Assembly (NCBI RefSeq): GCF_025602895.1
Contig: NW_026516226.1
Span: 582,283 to 646,282, forward strand
Source of the DNA: Polychytrium aggregatum
Lineage: Eukaryota; Chytridiomycota; Chytridiomycetes; Polychytriales
DNA length: 64,000 bases
Reading direction: 5' to 3'
Shown here in pieces: positions 36,430 through 48,595 of this stretch (position 1 is its first letter; each line of letters opens with the position of its first letter). The notes beneath the pieces were generated by a model, which saw only the letters and a list, made by a program, of their open reading frames with translations, was not told where the DNA came from and made no database searches. Made by a program: the position numbers and the translations under genes.

Positions 36430-39400
36430 AGACCAACGCCGTGGATTGCTCAATGCAGTCCACGCGTCTCCAGAGGAAGTTCACCTCGCCCCCTCCCCCG
36501 AAGGAGAAACAAACCAAGTGTTGTGCGTCGTGCGAGAGGTGCATGGTGGCGCAAGCCGCCTGCCTCTCCACGAACGTGAAGAGAAAACCAAAATTGAAAA
36601 CCAAAACAAAAAAGAAAATCAAGAACCCTTGAGGGACAGGACCGCCTGTGCCCTCACCCCTGTCAAGTCGTGTGTGTCGGATGCTTCCGACATGTGTCCG
36701 CAAGCCGTGGACGTCGTGTGCAATGGCGTGCTGACGCCGCAGGCCCCCGCAATGGCCGAACCCTATCCAAAATGTCCGAGTGGCCGTGATGAAGCCAACC
36801 AAGACCAAGTGTCGCCCGTTCCCCCAAGTCAAGTCATGGTGCAGGAGGCTGTGCAGGAGGACCATGAAGAGTCCCTGCTGTACCTCCCTGCCACCGTCCA
36901 AGGTCACACCGTCCGAATGATGGTGGACTCTGGAGCAAGCTGCAACTTTGTCAGCAGACGCTTGCTCCAGGAGCTCAACATACATGCAACCAAGAAGAAG
37001 TCGCCGATGAGTGTGGCGCTTGCAGACGATCGTGTGCAGCAGTGCACACACCAAGTGGTCCTGCGAGTGGCCCTCCATCCCAAGTACCATCCTGTCCTGT
37101 TGTTCCAAGTGATCGACACCAAGTTCGATGCCATCCTCGGCATGAGCTGGCTTGCTCGTGCCGAGCCGACTCCAGTCGTCGACTGGAAAGGCCGCACTGT
37201 CCGTGTTGGCCCTGACATTGTCCTGCAGGGCATGGCCTCACCCAACATGCCACCTCTCCTCTCAGCCATGCAATTCAAGAGGCTGATCAAGAAGGACACG
37301 TCGTTCCTCTGTGTCGTGCGTGAGGTCGACGACACCGACCAAGCCGGTCCCGGTCCCCCGCCTGTGGTGACCAAGCTGCTCGACGAGTACAAGGACGTAT
37401 TCCCCGACCAGTTGCCACAATGCCTGCCACCCCAACGCACCGTCGATCATCGCATCGACATCGAACCAGGCTCGTCGCCTCCGTCAAGACCGACGTACCA
37501 ACTGTCGCTGACGGAGATGGACGAACTCAAGCGCCAGTTGGATGACCTCCTCGCCCATGGGTTCATCCGCCCGAGCCAGTCACCGTATGGTGCACCAGTG
37601 CTCTTTGTCAAGAAGAAAGAAGGTGATCTCAGGATGTGCGTCGACTATCGCGCACTAAACAAACAGACCATCAAGAACACCTACCCGTTGCCCAGGATCG
37701 ACGAGTTGATGGATCGTCTGAGTGGAGCAAAGGTCTTTAGCAAGATAGACCTCCGCTCAGGCTACCATCAGATCCGCATCCACGAGGATGATGTCCACAA
37801 GACCGCCTTCAGGACTCGCTACGGACTGTACGAGTTCCTAGTGCTGCCGTTCGGATTGACGAACGCACCTGCCACGTTCATGCAGCTGATGAACGATGTG
37901 TTCCGCCAAGAGCTCGACAACTCTGTCATCGTGTACCTGGATGATATCCTTGTGTACAGCAAGGATGAAGCGACCCATGAAGGTCATGTCGCCCGCGTGC
38001 TGGCCAAGCTACGCGAGCACAAGTTGTATGCCAAACTGTCCAAGTGTGAGTTCTTCAAGAATCAAGTCCCGTTCCTGGGACACGTTGTCTCAGGAAGAGG
38101 AATCGAAGTCGACCCCGCCAAGGTCAAGTCTGTGGTCGAGTGGCCGCCGCTCGCATGCGTCTCTGACGTGCAGTCGTTTCTCGGTCTCGTCAACTACTAC
38201 CGCCGATTCATCCCCGATCTGGCGCGCACTGCCGGTCCACTCACAGACCTACTCCGCAAAGAGTGCCCCTTCGTGTGGGACCACCCACAACGCCAAGCGT
38301 TCGAGACCCTCAAGCACGCCTTGACGAACGCTCCTGTCCTCGCTGTGTTCGACCCGAACACGGATGTCTCCGTGCACACCGACGCCTCCGACTTTGCGGT
38401 GGGAGCTGTTTTGATGCAGGAGGGAAGGCCCGTTGCCTTCGAGTCGCGCAAACTGTCCCAACACGAGATCAACTATCCCGTGCACGAGAAGGAGCAGCTT
38501 GCGATCATCTACGCGCTGCAGAAGTTCCGAGTGTACCTCCACGGTACCGCCAAGCCCTTCAAGATTGTGACGGACCACCAGTCACTGCGTTACCTCGACA
38601 CCAAGAAGAACCTGAGCCGACGCCAAGCGCGATGGATGGAGTTCCTCGCCGAGTACAACTACGAGGTTGTATACCAGAAAGGCAAACTCAATGTGGTGCC
38701 TGACGCACTGTCCCGACGCCCCGACTACCAATTGGCGTCACTGTACGAGTCGACTGTCAGTGTCGACAACACGATGCTGGATGTTGTCCGAGACAACATC
38801 GCCAACGACAAACAGTTCGGAGAACTGTTCCGAAAGGTGTCTAAGCTCCCCAAGGACGACGAATCATCCGAGTACACAGTGCGTGATGGCCTGCTCCTCC
38901 TGAAGAAGGACAGCCGTGTCTGTGTGCCGGACATTCCGTCGTTGAAGACCAAGTTGCTCCAAGAGGTCCACGACTCGCCCCTCGCTGGACACTTTGGAGT
39001 CGAGAAGACATACGACCGACTGGCCAAAGTCGCATACTGGCCTGGAATGAAGCGCACCGTCGAGAAGTACATCGAGTCCTGCCATACCTGCAAGATGGTC
39101 AAGTCACGCACGACCCGAGAGCAAGGATTGCTGCAACCCCTGCCTGTTCCCGACCGCCCCTGGACCAGCATGTCCATGGATCTCATCACGCATCTACCGA
39201 CGACCAAGTTGGACCACGATGCAATCGCTGTCTTTGTCGACAGGTTCAGCAAGATGGCACACTTTGTGCCGTGCCAGACGACATGCTCCGCGCCTGACCT
39301 TGCACTGCTGTTCTTCAAGCATGTGTTCAAGCACCACGGCCTCCCAAAGTCCATCGTCAGTGATCGAGACCCCCGATTCACCTCCTTGTTTTGGACAAGT

Positions 39401-40303
39401 CTGTTCGACCATCTCGGCACCAAGCTGAACATGTCAACCTCGCACCACCAACAAACGGATGGACAGTCCGAGCGGACGATCCGCACCCTCGAGCAATACC
39501 TGAGGACATACGCCTCGACCAGCCAAGACGACTGGGACATACAGCTGAGTCATGCAGAGTTTGCATACAACACCGCCAAGTCGAGCACAACTGGCTTGAG
39601 CCCCTTTGAGGCGCTCTACGGATTCCAGCCTGATGTTCCCACCTCCTTGACACTGACCGAGTCCACGGCTGGATTGCCTCCCAAACCAAGTGCCTTTGTC
39701 AAAGATCATCAAGTCCGACACAAGATGATCGCCGACGCGCTCACGGATGCGCAACAAGTGATGGCGAAGTACTACGACCGCCGACACCAGGATGTCTCCT
39801 TTGAAGTTGGAGACCTTGTCTACCTGGACGCCGACAACATCAAGGTCCCCGAAGCCCAGTCAAAGAAGTTGTTGCCCAAGTACCGAGGACCGTTCAAGAT
39901 AGCGGCCCGACCCAGTCCCCTCAACTACCTGTTGGACTTGCCACCTGGAAGCAAGCTCCATCCTGTCTTCCATGTGTCCAAGCTGCGTCGCCACACGACC
40001 CGCAGTCCAGCACAGTTCCCCGACGCCGACGAAGGTGTCCCGGACGACGCACCACTGGAAGACGACCTCGGACAATACTATACTCAAGAATATGAAGTCG
40101 AAAGGATCGTGAGGCACAAGAAAGTGGCTGATGGGTCACTTCGGTTTTATGTCAAGTGGGTTGGTTACCCACACTCGGGCAACACATGGCAAACACTGGA
40201 GGACTTGTCCCATGCACCCGAGGAGCTGAGTAAATACGGTAAACACCTCGAGGAGCCCCAAATAAAGAGCACACGCAGGGCTCCTCGCAGGAAGCCTTCT
40301 TAA
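36386..40303 (+). CDS. pol: B3 Pol (protease, RT, RNase H, integrase, chromodomain)
   Basis: A full-length Pol equal to B1 Pol in length and motifs, with no stop or frameshift seen. Protease [17 protein letters not shown], RNase [11 protein letters not shown], integrase SMDLITHLP and the terminal chromodomain are all present. It is a candidate active copy. Confidence 0.95.
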   Translation, partial: GKRPTLLGGSGALVGDQRRGLLNAVHASPEEVHLAPSPEGETNQVLCVVREVHGGASRLPLHEREEKTKIENQNKKENQEPLRDRTACALTPVKSCVSDASDMCPQAVDVVCNGVLTPQAPAMAEPYPKCPSGRDEANQDQVSPVPPSQVMVQEAVQEDHEESLLYLPATVQGHTVRMMVDSGASCNFVSRRLLQELNIHATKKKSPMSVALADDRVQQCTHQVVLRVALHPKYHPVLLFQVIDTKFDAILGMSWLARAEPTPVVDWKGRTVRVGPDIVLQGMASPNMPPLLSAMQFKRLIKKDTSFLCVVREVDDTDQAGPGPPPVVTKLLDEYKDVFPDQLPQCLPPQRTVDHRIDIEPGSSPPSRPTYQLSLTEMDELKRQLDDLLAHGFIRPSQSPYGAPVLFVKKKEGDLRMCVDYRALNKQTIKNTYPLPRIDELMDRLSGAKVFSKIDLRSGYHQIRIHEDDVHKTAFRTRYGLYEFLVLPFGLTNAPATFMQLMNDVFRQELDNSVIVYLDDILVYSKDEATHEGHVARVLAKLREHKLYAKLSKCEFFKNQVPFLGHVVSGRGIEVDPAKVKSVVEWPPLACVSDVQSFLGLVNYYRRFIPDLARTAGPLTDLLRKECPFVWDHPQRQAFETLKHALTNAPVLAVFDPNTDVSVHTDASDFAVGAVLMQEGRPVAFESRKLSQHEINYPVHEKEQLAIIYALQKFRVYLHGTAKPFKIVTDHQSLRYLDTKKNLSRRQARWMEFLAEYNYEVVYQKGKLNVVPDALSRRPDYQLASLYESTVSVDNTMLDVVRDNIANDKQFGELFRKVSKLPKDDESSEYTVRDGLLLLKKDSRVCVPDIPSLKTKLLQEVHDSPLAGHFGVEKTYDRLAKVAYWPGMKRTVEKYIESCHTCKMVKSRTTREQGLLQPLPVPDRPWTSMSMDLITHLPTTKLDHDAIAVFVDRFSKMAHFVPCQTTCSAPDLALLFFKHVFKHHGLPKSIVSDRDPRFTSLFWTSLFDHLGTKLNMSTSHHQQTDGQSERTIRTLEQYLRTYASTSQDDWDIQLSHAEFAYNTAKSSTTGLSPFEALYGFQPDVPTSLTLTESTAGLPPKPSAFVKDHQVRHKMIADALTDAQQVMAKYYDRRHQDVSFEVGDLVYLDADNIKVPEAQSKKLLPKYRGPFKIAARPSPLNYLLDLPPGSKLHPVFHVSKLRRHTTRSPAQFPDADEGVPDDAPLEDDLGQYYTQEYEVERIVRHKKVADGSLRFYVKWVGYPHSGNTWQTLEDLSHAPEELSKYGKHLEEPQIKSTRRAPRRKPS

Positions 40304-40312
40304 GTGTGGGAG

Positions 40313-40621
40313 TGTAGGAGATGGTATCTCCGACGCTGTGCTGCGCGTACTGCGCGTACTGCGCGGCGCAGTGGGTCGTGACCTGTGCTGCGCTTTGCGT
40401 TTTCACGCACCGCAGGCAGGCCACCGCAGGGTATACCTGCGGGTTGCCCCCGTTCCCCCCGTTTGTCTGGAGTTCGGTTTTATCGTGAATAAACGTAAGT
40501 GCTCCCCGAGCTCACCCGTCCGCTAGAGTAGCCTAGCACCGCCCTGTTCTGCCCCGTCCTGTCTTGTCTTGTACCCCCTCCCTCCCCGTCTTGCCCCAAC
40601 GTCCCAGTAGTGGACGTTACA
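40313..40621 (+). repeat. B3 3' LTR
   Basis: 309 bp, followed by CCTCC and the rest of B2 pol. Confidence 0.95.
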
Positions 40622-40626
40622 CCTCC

Positions 40627-43175
40627 GCTCAGGCTACCATCAGATCCGCATCCACGAGGATGATGTCCACAAGACCGCCTTCAGGACTCGCTACGGACTG
40701 TACGAGTTCCTAGTGCTGCCGTTCGGATTGACGAACGCACCTGCCACGTTCATGCAGCTGATGAACGATGTGTTCCGCCAAGAGCTCGACAACTCTGTCA
40801 TCGTGTACCTGGATGATATCCTTGTGTACAGCAAGGATGAAGCGACCCATGAAGGTCATGTCGCCCGCGTGCTGGCCAAGCTACGCGAGCACAAGTTGTA
40901 TGCCAAACTGTCCAAGTGTGAGTTCTTCAAGAATCAAGTCCCGTTCCTGGGACACGTTGTCTCAGGAAGAGGAATCGAAGTCGACCCCGCCAAGGTCAAG
41001 TCTGTGGTCGAGTGGCCGCCGCTCGCATGCGTCTCTGACGTGCAGTCGTTTCTCGGTCTCGTCAACTACTACCGCCGATTCATCCCCGATCTGGCGCGCA
41101 CTGCCGGTCCACTCACAGACCTACTCCGCAAAGAGTGCCCCTTCGTGTGGGACCACCCACAACGCCAAGCGTTCGAGACCCTCAAGCACGCCTTGACGAA
41201 CGCTCCTGTCCTCGCTGTGTTCGACCCGAACACGGATGTCTCCGTGCACACCGACGCCTCCGACTTTGCGGTGGGAGCTGTTTTGATGCAGGAGGGAAGG
41301 CCCGTTGCCTTCGAGTCGCGCAAACTGTCCCAACACGAGATCAACTATCCCGTGCACGAGAAGGAGCAGCTTGCGATCATCTACGCGCTGCAGAAGTTCC
41401 GAGTGTACCTCCACGGTACCGCCAAGCCCTTCAAGATTGTGACGGACCACCAGTCACTGCGTTACCTCGACACCAAGAAGAACCTGAGCCGACGCCAAGC
41501 GCGATGGATGGAGTTCCTCGCCGAGTACAACTACGAGGTTGTATACCAGAAAGGCAAACTCAATGTGGTGCCTGACGCACTGTCCCGACGCCCCGACTAC
41601 CAATTGGCGTCACTGTACGAGTCGACTGTCAGTGTCGACAACACGATGCTGGATGTTGTCCGAGACAACATCGCCAACGACAAACAGTTCGGAGAACTGT
41701 TCCGAAAGGTGTCTAAGCTCCCCAAGGACGACGAATCATCCGAGTACACAGTGCGTGATGGCCTGCTCCTCCTGAAGAAGGACAGCCGTGTCTGTGTGCC
41801 GGACATTCCGTCGTTGAAGACCAAGTTGCTCCAAGAGGTCCACGACTCGCCCCTCGCTGGACACTTTGGAGTCGAGAAGACATACGACCGACTGGCCAAA
41901 GTCGCATACTGGCCTGGAATGAAGCGCACCGTCGAGAAGTACATCGAGTCCTGCCATACCTGCAAGATGGTCAAGTCACGCACGACCCGAGAGCAAGGAT
42001 TGCTGCAACCCCTGCCTGTTCCCGACCGCCCCTGGACCAGCATGTCCATGGATCTCATCACGCATCTACCGACGACCAAGTTGGACCACGATGCAATCGC
42101 TGTCTTTGTCGACAGGTTCAGCAAGATGGCACACTTTGTGCCGTGCCAGACGACATGCTCCGCGCCTGACCTTGCACTGCTGTTCTTCAAGCATGTGTTC
42201 AAGCACCACGGCCTCCCAAAGTCCATCGTCAGTGATCGAGACCCCCGATTCACCTCCTTGTTTTGGACAAGTCTGTTCGACCATCTCGGCACCAAGCTGA
42301 ACATGTCAACCTCGCACCACCAACAAACGGATGGACAGTCCGAGCGGACGATCCGCACCCTCGAGCAATACCTGAGGACATACGCCTCGACCAGCCAAGA
42401 CGACTGGGACATACAGCTGAGTCATGCAGAGTTTGCATACAACACCGCCAAGTCGAGCACAACTGGCTTGAGCCCCTTTGAGGCGCTCTACGGATTCCAG
42501 CCTGATGTTCCCACCTCCTTGACACTGACCGAGTCCACGGCTGGATTGCCTCCCAAACCAAGTGCCTTTGTCAAAGATCATCAAGTCCGACACAAGATGA
42601 TCGCCGACGCGCTCACGGATGCGCAACAAGTGATGGCGAAGTACTACGACCGCCGACACCAGGATGTCTCCTTTGAAGTTGGAGACCTTGTCTACCTGGA
42701 CGCCGACAACATCAAGGTCCCCGAAGCCCAGTCAAAGAAGTTGTTGCCCAAGTACCGAGGACCGTTCAAGATAGCGGCCCGACCCAGTCCCCTCAACTAC
42801 CTGTTGGACTTGCCACCTGGAAGCAAGCTCCATCCTGTCTTCCATGTGTCCAAGCTGCGTCGCCACACGACCCGCAGTCCAGCACAGTTCCCCGACGCCG
42901 ACGAAGGTGTCCCGGACGACGCACCACTGGAAGACGACCTCGGACAATACTATACTCAAGAATATGAAGTCGAAAGGATCGTGAGGCACAAGAAAGTGGC
43001 TGATGGGTCACTTCGGTTTTATGTCAAGTGGGTTGGTTACCCACACTCGGGCAACACATGGCAAACACTGGAGGACTTGTCCCATGCACCCGAGGAGCTG
43101 AGTAAATACGGTAAACACCTCGAGGAGCCCCAAATAAAGAGCACACGCAGGGCTCCTCGCAGGAAGCCTTCTTAA
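40627..43175 (+). CDS. pol: B2 Pol, C-terminal part (RT, RNase H, integrase, chromodomain)
   Basis: This resumes the frame of 33786-35154 with [13 protein letters not shown], then YLDDILVYS, RNase H, integrase and chromodomain, ending with TAA at 43173-43175. It is intact apart from B3. Confidence 0.95.
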
Positions 43176-43184
43176 GTGTGGGAG

Positions 43185-43493
43185 TGTAGGAGATGGTATC
43201 TCCGACGCTGTGCTGCGCGTACTGCGCGTACTGCGCGGCGCAGTGGGTCGTGACCTGTGCTGCGCTTTGCGTTTTCACGCACCGCAGGCAGGCCACCGCA
43301 GGGTATACCTGCGGGTTGCCCCCGTTCCCCCCGTTTGTCTGGAGTTCGGTTTTATCGTGAATAAACGTAAGTGCTCCCCGAGCTCACCCGTCCGCTAGAG
43401 TAGCCTAGCACCGCCCTGTTCTGCCCCGTCCTGTCTTGTCTTGTACCCCCTCCCTCCCCGTCTTGCCCCAACGTCCCAGTAGTGGACGTTACA
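43185..43493 (+). repeat. B2 3' LTR
   Basis: 309 bp, followed by CGATC and A3 pol on the minus strand. Confidence 0.95.
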
Positions 43494-43498
43494 CGATC

Positions 43499-46302
43499 GG
43501 GAACAGGGAGCGAGGCAAGGAGTCCGTAGGGCTTGTGACGGGAGTGCTTGTTCCGCTGGCAGGTGTCGCATCCGGAGACATACTCCTTGATGTAACGACG
43601 CATGGTCGGCCAGTGGAAGGTCCGGGAGACGAGCTCAAAGGTCTTGGCGACGCCGAAGTGGCCGGCAGTCGGCGAGTCGTGGCACTCGACGAGGATCTTG
43701 CGCTTGAGCTCGGGGACATCGGGGACGCAGACGAGACCTTCAAAGAGCAGAAGGTCGTTGTCGACGGAGTAGCCGGGACAGGAGGCAGGGTTCTTGAGGA
43801 CTTGGGACAGGATCGGACCAAAGGTAGAGTCCTTCTTGAGGCTTGACTTGATGAGGACGGCGATATCCTCGGACTCGGGGGCAACGGGAACAGCTCGGAG
43901 GGCGGAAACGAAGAGTTTTGGTGGCAGCAGGGTCTGGGTGTTCGGGGAGCTACGAGAGTCACCCCCCTCCTTAGGGAACTTGTCCTTGCGGGAGAGGGCG
44001 TCGGCGGCATTGTTGAGGGTTCCGGGTCGATACCTGATGACGAAGTTGTAATCGCCAAGGATCTCGGACCAACGGACTTGGCGACGGCTGAGGTTGCGGG
44101 AGGTCTGGAAGTATTCGAGGTTCTTGTGGTCGGTGACGACCTCGGTGGCTTGGGAGGAGAACTCGAGGTAGTGTCTCCATTGCTTGAAGGCTGCGACGAT
44201 GGCGAGAAGTTCCTTATCATAGATTTGATAATTCATTTCTGCATCGAGCAGCTTCCGGGAGTAGAAGGCCACGGGGTGCAGGAGGCCTTCGTCGTCGCGC
44301 TGACTGAGAACAGCGCCAAGAGCATAGTCAGATGCGTCGGCTTCGATGACGCACTGACGCTCGGGGTCGAAGTGGCGGAGGACAGGACCGGTGCTCAGGC
44401 ATTCCTTAAGCTTCAGGAATGACGTTTGAGCCGAGGGAGACCAGGAGAACTTGATGTCCTTCTTCAGGAGGTCCGTCAGCGGGGTGGCGATCTTGGAGTA
44501 ATCCTTGACGAACCGACGGTAGAAGTTCGCCAGGCCGAGGAAGACTTGGATGTCGTGGGCAGATCGGGGGATCTCCCACTCCTGGATGGCCTTGACCTTG
44601 TCGGGATCCATGGAGATTCCATCGGGCGAGATGATGAACCCGAGGAAGGCGACGGAGGACTGGTCGAACTCACACTTTTCAAGCTTAAGTGAGAGTCCGG
44701 CGTCTTGGAGCTTGGTCAGGACTTTCTTGACATGAGCCTCGTGCTCGGCGGGATCGGAGGAGTAGATGAGGATGTCGTCCAGGTAGACGACCACGAACTG
44801 GTCAAGGTATTCTCGGAGGACATCGTTGACGAAGGCTTGGAACGAGGCAGGAGCGTTGGTCAAGCCGAACGGCATGACGTTGTACTCGAAGTGGCCGTAG
44901 CGGCAGCGGAAGGCCGTCTTCCACTCTTCACCTTCAGCGATGCGCAAGAGGTTGTATGCGCCTCGCATGTCGAGCTTGGTGAAGATCTTGGCCTTGCCGA
45001 GGTTGTCGAACGTCTCGGCAATCAGGGGCAAGGGACAACGGTTCGGCACGGTGATCTTGTTCAGGGCCCGGTAGTCGACGCAGAGACGGAGGGAGCCATC
45101 CTTCTTCTTGACGAACAGGACTGGGGCACCGGCAGGGGACTCGGAACGGCGGATGAAACCCTTGGACAAGTTCTCTTGGATGTAGGTGTGGAGGGCGTCC
45201 ATCTCCGGCTTGGAGAGGTTGTAGACGGGTCCAAACGACGGAGACGCACCTTCGACCAACGGGATCGTGTGGTCGTAAGGGCGGTGCTGGGGGAGCTTGT
45301 CGGCCTCGGACTTGGAAAACACCTTGGCAAAGGACGAGTACTTGGAGGGGACAGAGGGCTCGGCCTTGGGCTTGGCTCCAGCGTCGACGGAGCAGAGGGA
45401 CAGGACTCGGGCAGCATCCAAGAGGAACACTTCCAGGCCTTCCTTCTGGACGGCGTGCTGGAAGGGGATGCTGCCGATCAGGCTGACGCTGGGCAGGGAC
45501 TGGGTCTTGGTCTTGGTCTTTGGGACGGCAGGAGGCAAGGCAGGACTGGGCTTGGGCACGGCAGGAGGCAAGGCAGGGAGGATCTCGGGCTCGGCTGGGG
45601 ACTCGGCTGGGGACTTGGCAGGAGCAATCTTGGACTCGGGCAGGGACACGGCAGGCTCGGCGGGGACCTCAGCAGGGGACTCGGCAGGCGGCTCGGCAGG
45701 GCTGGACCTAGAGGACTGTGGCTCGGGAGAGAACGGGGAGGCCAAACTGTGGATAGAGGTGCAAGGCAAGAAAATAGAGTCATGGTGCCAGTCAAAGTAG
45801 GGTTTGTGTTTCTTGATCCAATCCATACCCAAGATGATCGGGTATGAAGCCAAGGGAATCAGCGCGAACGAGATTTGTTCATAGTGGCTGATGCCTGTGA
45901 TCATAGAAACACAAACTCCAAGACTAGACTCCATCGAAGAACCATCGGCAAGAGTGATGACGAAAGAAGTTGCAAAGGTGGGGAGAGCGTGGGTTGCGGC
46001 GAATCCAGTGTCCATAAACGAAGTAACCGCGCCGGTATCGATCATGGCGGTTGCCCGTATGGACTCTGGACCGCACAGCAGAGTCACAGCGAGGGAGGGC
46101 TGACGTTGGATGTCAGGCTCGGGAGGCGAAGACGAAGAAGCAAGAGCGGTGGAAGCGGTGGCAATGGTGACGGGGGCAAGATGGCAAAAGGCAGAAGAGT
46201 GATTTACCGTGGAGAAATTTACAGGAGGAAGATTTATGACATGATTGACGCCTAGGAAAGCTCCTCCGACCTTTTCTAGGCAGAGAAGTTTTCCTGGTCG
46301 TC
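43499..46302 (-). CDS. pol: A3 Pol, N-terminal and middle part (protease, RT, RNase H, integrase start)
   Basis: The minus-strand frame goes from the gag overlap near 46300 to the B2 insertion. It has the protease motif IDTGAV, a Pro/Ala-rich linker, RT with YLDDILIYS, RNase H and the integrase HHCC domain. The linker has two PALPPAVPK units where A1 has three. It continues at 32554-31451. Confidence 0.93.
46251..46294 (-). other. A3 putative -1 ribosomal frameshift signal
   Basis: GGAAAAC at 46294-46288 on the minus strand, a 7-nt spacer and the CCTAG...CTAGG hairpin (46280-46251), as in A1. The gag stop is at 46278-46276. Confidence 0.65.
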
Positions 46303-46760
46303 AAGTTTATTCACATCAACGACAGCCAAAGAAGCATCGATGGCAGCCAAGCGGGAGGATGCCTTATTGGGGCAGCGAAGGGCAATGTGCCCTTCCTGCT
46401 TGCAATAAAAGCAGCGGTTGGCAGCACGGAGGGCGGCCTTGTCCTCGGCGGTCAGCCTGCGAGCGGAAGCCTGGCTGAGGTCCATGGGCTGGGGAACGTT
46501 GAATGCTTGAGCGGGGCGAGGAGGAGGAGCAGGAGCGAAGGGACGAGGAGCCGGACGGAAAGGGAGAGGAGCCGGACGAGCAGGAGCAGGAGCAGGAGCG
46601 GAGCGGTGGTTGGGACGGCGGGAGCGTTGGTCCTCCTGGCGGTTGTCGATGGCGATCGCCGCTTGCATGAGATCTTCGAGGTTGTCGAAGGAGCGACGGG
46701 AGAGTTCATCTTGAACCGAGGGCTTGAGTCCACTCTCGAAGTGGAACATGAGAGGGTCTT
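46276..46760 (-). pseudogene. gag: A3 gag, C-terminal fragment
   Basis: It begins at KDPLMFHFESGLKPS and runs through the zinc knuckle CFYCKQEGHIALRC to the stop. The N-terminal half is missing because of C2 and the rearrangement on its right side. Confidence 0.92.
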
Positions 46761-47551
46761 TGTTAGGGATAGCTTCTGCTTGTTCTCCACTTTGACTGCA
46801 CACTTGGCTGTTCTTTTGCCTTTCTGTTTGTTTGTGTGTAGCTTTGCAGTTCCCCTCCAATTTTCCGCCTTTTGCCTGCCATTTCCGCTCCTTCCGCACT
46901 TCCGTTTCCCCGCGCTGCTCCGCTTCCTTTGTCTTCTTCGCACGCGCCGGTTTGTTTGTGCACGCGCCTTGCTGCGATTGGTTGCAATTCGGCTGCCGGT
47001 CATGTGTCCCACCACCGGTGACTCATGACCTGCCTGACCGCCCCGATCTCTTGTTCATCTCGCATGCATTTGCCCCAACCTTATACTTGACCAATCCGCT
47101 TCTTGGACGTTGAGTCACATTGCTTCGCCTTTGCACGTTTCTCCTGCCAGGTGCTTCGCTTTTGCTTGCGCCTCCCTCGCTTTGGTTCTCTGCCTGTCTC
47201 GGTGGTCCTTCTCGGCCCTCGTTCGTGCATCGCCCCCTTCGCCCTGCTCGATCGCCCACTTTTCCCTCCCTTGGCCGCCCTTCGCTGCCAAGTCCGGACT
47301 TGTCTATAAATAGCCTGACCCCCGCGATGTGTAGTCGAACCTCAGCGTTCAAAATAGGACTAAATAAAGTGCCTTCTACTTTATTCTCTGAGTGTTCCTC
47401 ACGTCTCATTTCGAGACTAGTCTTATCTTGAACGGATCTTTGCTTCCCTCGCTCCCTCTCCGAGTCCACTTCGGACTTTACCCTTGCCTTCCCTGAGCTC
47501 ACTTCGAGCTCACTTCTTCTTTTGCCGTTGAGTCCCCTTCGGACTCTAACA
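46761..47551 (+). repeat. C2 5' LTR
   Basis: 791 bp, TGTTAGGGAT to GGACTCTAACA. TATAAATA is 40 nt before the self-primer candidate GCGTTCAAAAT (47345-47355). Confidence 0.95.
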
Positions 47552-47553
47552 TC

Positions 47554-47564
47554 ATTTTGAACGC
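47554..47564 (+). other. C2 primer binding site, self-primed type
   Basis: ATTTTGAACGC begins 2 nt after the LTR. It is an exact 11-nt complement of 47345-47355 in the LTR. It does not start with TGG. Confidence 0.72.
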
Positions 47565-47622
47565 TCCCTCTTGGCTTCCCGGCCTTTCTTCTTCTTTCGC
47601 CTCTCTTTCCCTCGTCGATCCG

Positions 47623-48576
47623 ATGGCTGAGCCTGCTGCACCCCCTGCAGACCTCAACGCGTATCTGGCGCGCATGGAGGAGCGTATGAACGCCCTCATG
47701 ACCCAGAACGCTGCTCTCCATCGTCAGATCCAAGATCTGCAAGCTCCCGCCGCCGCTCCCCGCCAGGTCTACCAGGTCAACAAGCCCAAGGAGTTCCTAG
47801 GTTCCCGCGATGAAACGACGGCCTTCCTCGCCCAGTGCCACCTGGTTTTCCTCGCCGATCCTGCCTTCTTCGCGCCCGAGCGCCAGAAGGTCCTGTACGC
47901 CACCTCCTTCCTCCGCGGTGAAGCCTTCAAGTGGTACGAGGCCGCCTTCTACATGGCCAACCGCTTCCCGGCTTCCTTCGCGGATTTTGAAGTTGCCCTC
48001 AAGTCGACCTTCGGTGAGGACACGGCCTCCTCGCAAGATAAGGCCTTGAACGACCTCAAGCGCTTGGTCCAGCTCAAGTCCTGCCAAGCCTTCGCCACCC
48101 GCTTCGTCCAGCTCGCCGCCCGCGTCCAGACTGATGAACCCACCAAGATGCACTTCTTCAAGGAGGGTTTGAAGTCTGAGGTCAAGTTCCACCTCATCGG
48201 TCTCCGCCCCGCTCCCGCTTCCCTGCCTGAGTTGATCAAGGCAGCGGTCGAGTACGACGATGCCCTCCATCGTCTCAAGATCTCCTCCCGTTCCCAACCT
48301 CCTCCTCCTTCTTCTCGCTCTGCTCCCCATCACCACCATTCTCCCGCGCATGTTTCTTCTTCCTCCTCTTCTGCACCCACTCCCATGGACCTTGACTCTG
48401 TCTCGGTCCGCCCTGCTAAGCTCTCCGACGTCGAGAAAAAGCGACGTCGTGAGCAGGGTCTCTGCCTGTACTGCGGGGAAAAGTCTTGTCCCGGCAGTCG
48501 CGATGTTCAGCAGTGCCCGGTTCTGGTCAAACGGAACTCGGGAAATGCCCACAGCCGAGCAGCACCTCGCAAGTAA
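47623..48576 (+). CDS. gag: C2 Gag
   Basis: 317 aa from the ATG giving MAEPAAPPADLNAYL. The N-terminus is predicted helical and coiled-coil-like (ARMEERMNALMTQNAALH). A retrotrans_gag domain follows (FLRGEAFKWYEAAFYM, then FADFEVALKSTFG), then a Pro/Ser-rich linker. The terminal knuckle reads CLYCGEKSC and then a Cys eight residues later, so the usual His of CX2CX4HX4C is a Cys and the last spacing is longer. The gag stop TAA is at 48574-48576, in the loop of the frameshift hairpin. Confidence 0.94.
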   Translation: MAEPAAPPADLNAYLARMEERMNALMTQNAALHRQIQDLQAPAAAPRQVYQVNKPKEFLGSRDETTAFLAQCHLVFLADPAFFAPERQKVLYATSFLRGEAFKWYEAAFYMANRFPASFADFEVALKSTFGEDTASSQDKALNDLKRLVQLKSCQAFATRFVQLAARVQTDEPTKMHFFKEGLKSEVKFHLIGLRPAPASLPELIKAAVEYDDALHRLKISSRSQPPPPSSRSAPHHHHSPAHVSSSSSSAPTPMDLDSVSVRPAKLSDVEKKRRREQGLCLYCGEKSCPGSRDVQQCPVLVKRNSGNAHSRAAPRK

Positions 48577-48595
48577 GCGAGGTGGTCTGTTCGGC
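48540..48595 (+). other. C2 programmed -1 ribosomal frameshift signal
   Basis: GGGAAAT (48540-48546) is phased G GGA AAT in the gag frame. After 7 nt an outer stem GCCGA (48554-48558) with TCGGC (48591-48595) can form. Inside it a perfect 8-bp stem CACCTCGC (48563-48570) with GCGAGGTG (48577-48584) can form. The loop AAGTAA carries the gag stop. Confidence 0.8.

Larger units (their letters stand above)
35155..40621 (+). mobile_element. B3: family B element, complete and apparently intact, nested in B2
   Basis: 5467 bp, the same length as B1, with LTRs at 35155-35463 and 40313-40621. It is inserted in the RT region of another B copy in the same orientation. Confidence 0.97.
32555..43493 (+). 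mobile_element. B2: family B element, complete, split by B3
   Basis: LTRs are at 32555-32863 and 43185-43493. The total is 10939 bp because a second B element (B3) is inserted in its pol. It is flanked by CGATC in A3 pol. Confidence 0.96.
24171..46760 (-). mobile_element. A3: family A element, 3' LTR, pol and part of gag; 5' end lost
   Basis: On the minus strand the order is gag (46760-46276), pol (to 31451) and a 3' LTR (31450-24171). D2 is inserted in the LTR and B2 (with B3) in pol. The gag is cut at 46760 by C2. The remaining gag, the leader and the 5' LTR are not found to the right of C2, so they were lost in a rearrangement. Confidence 0.93.
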
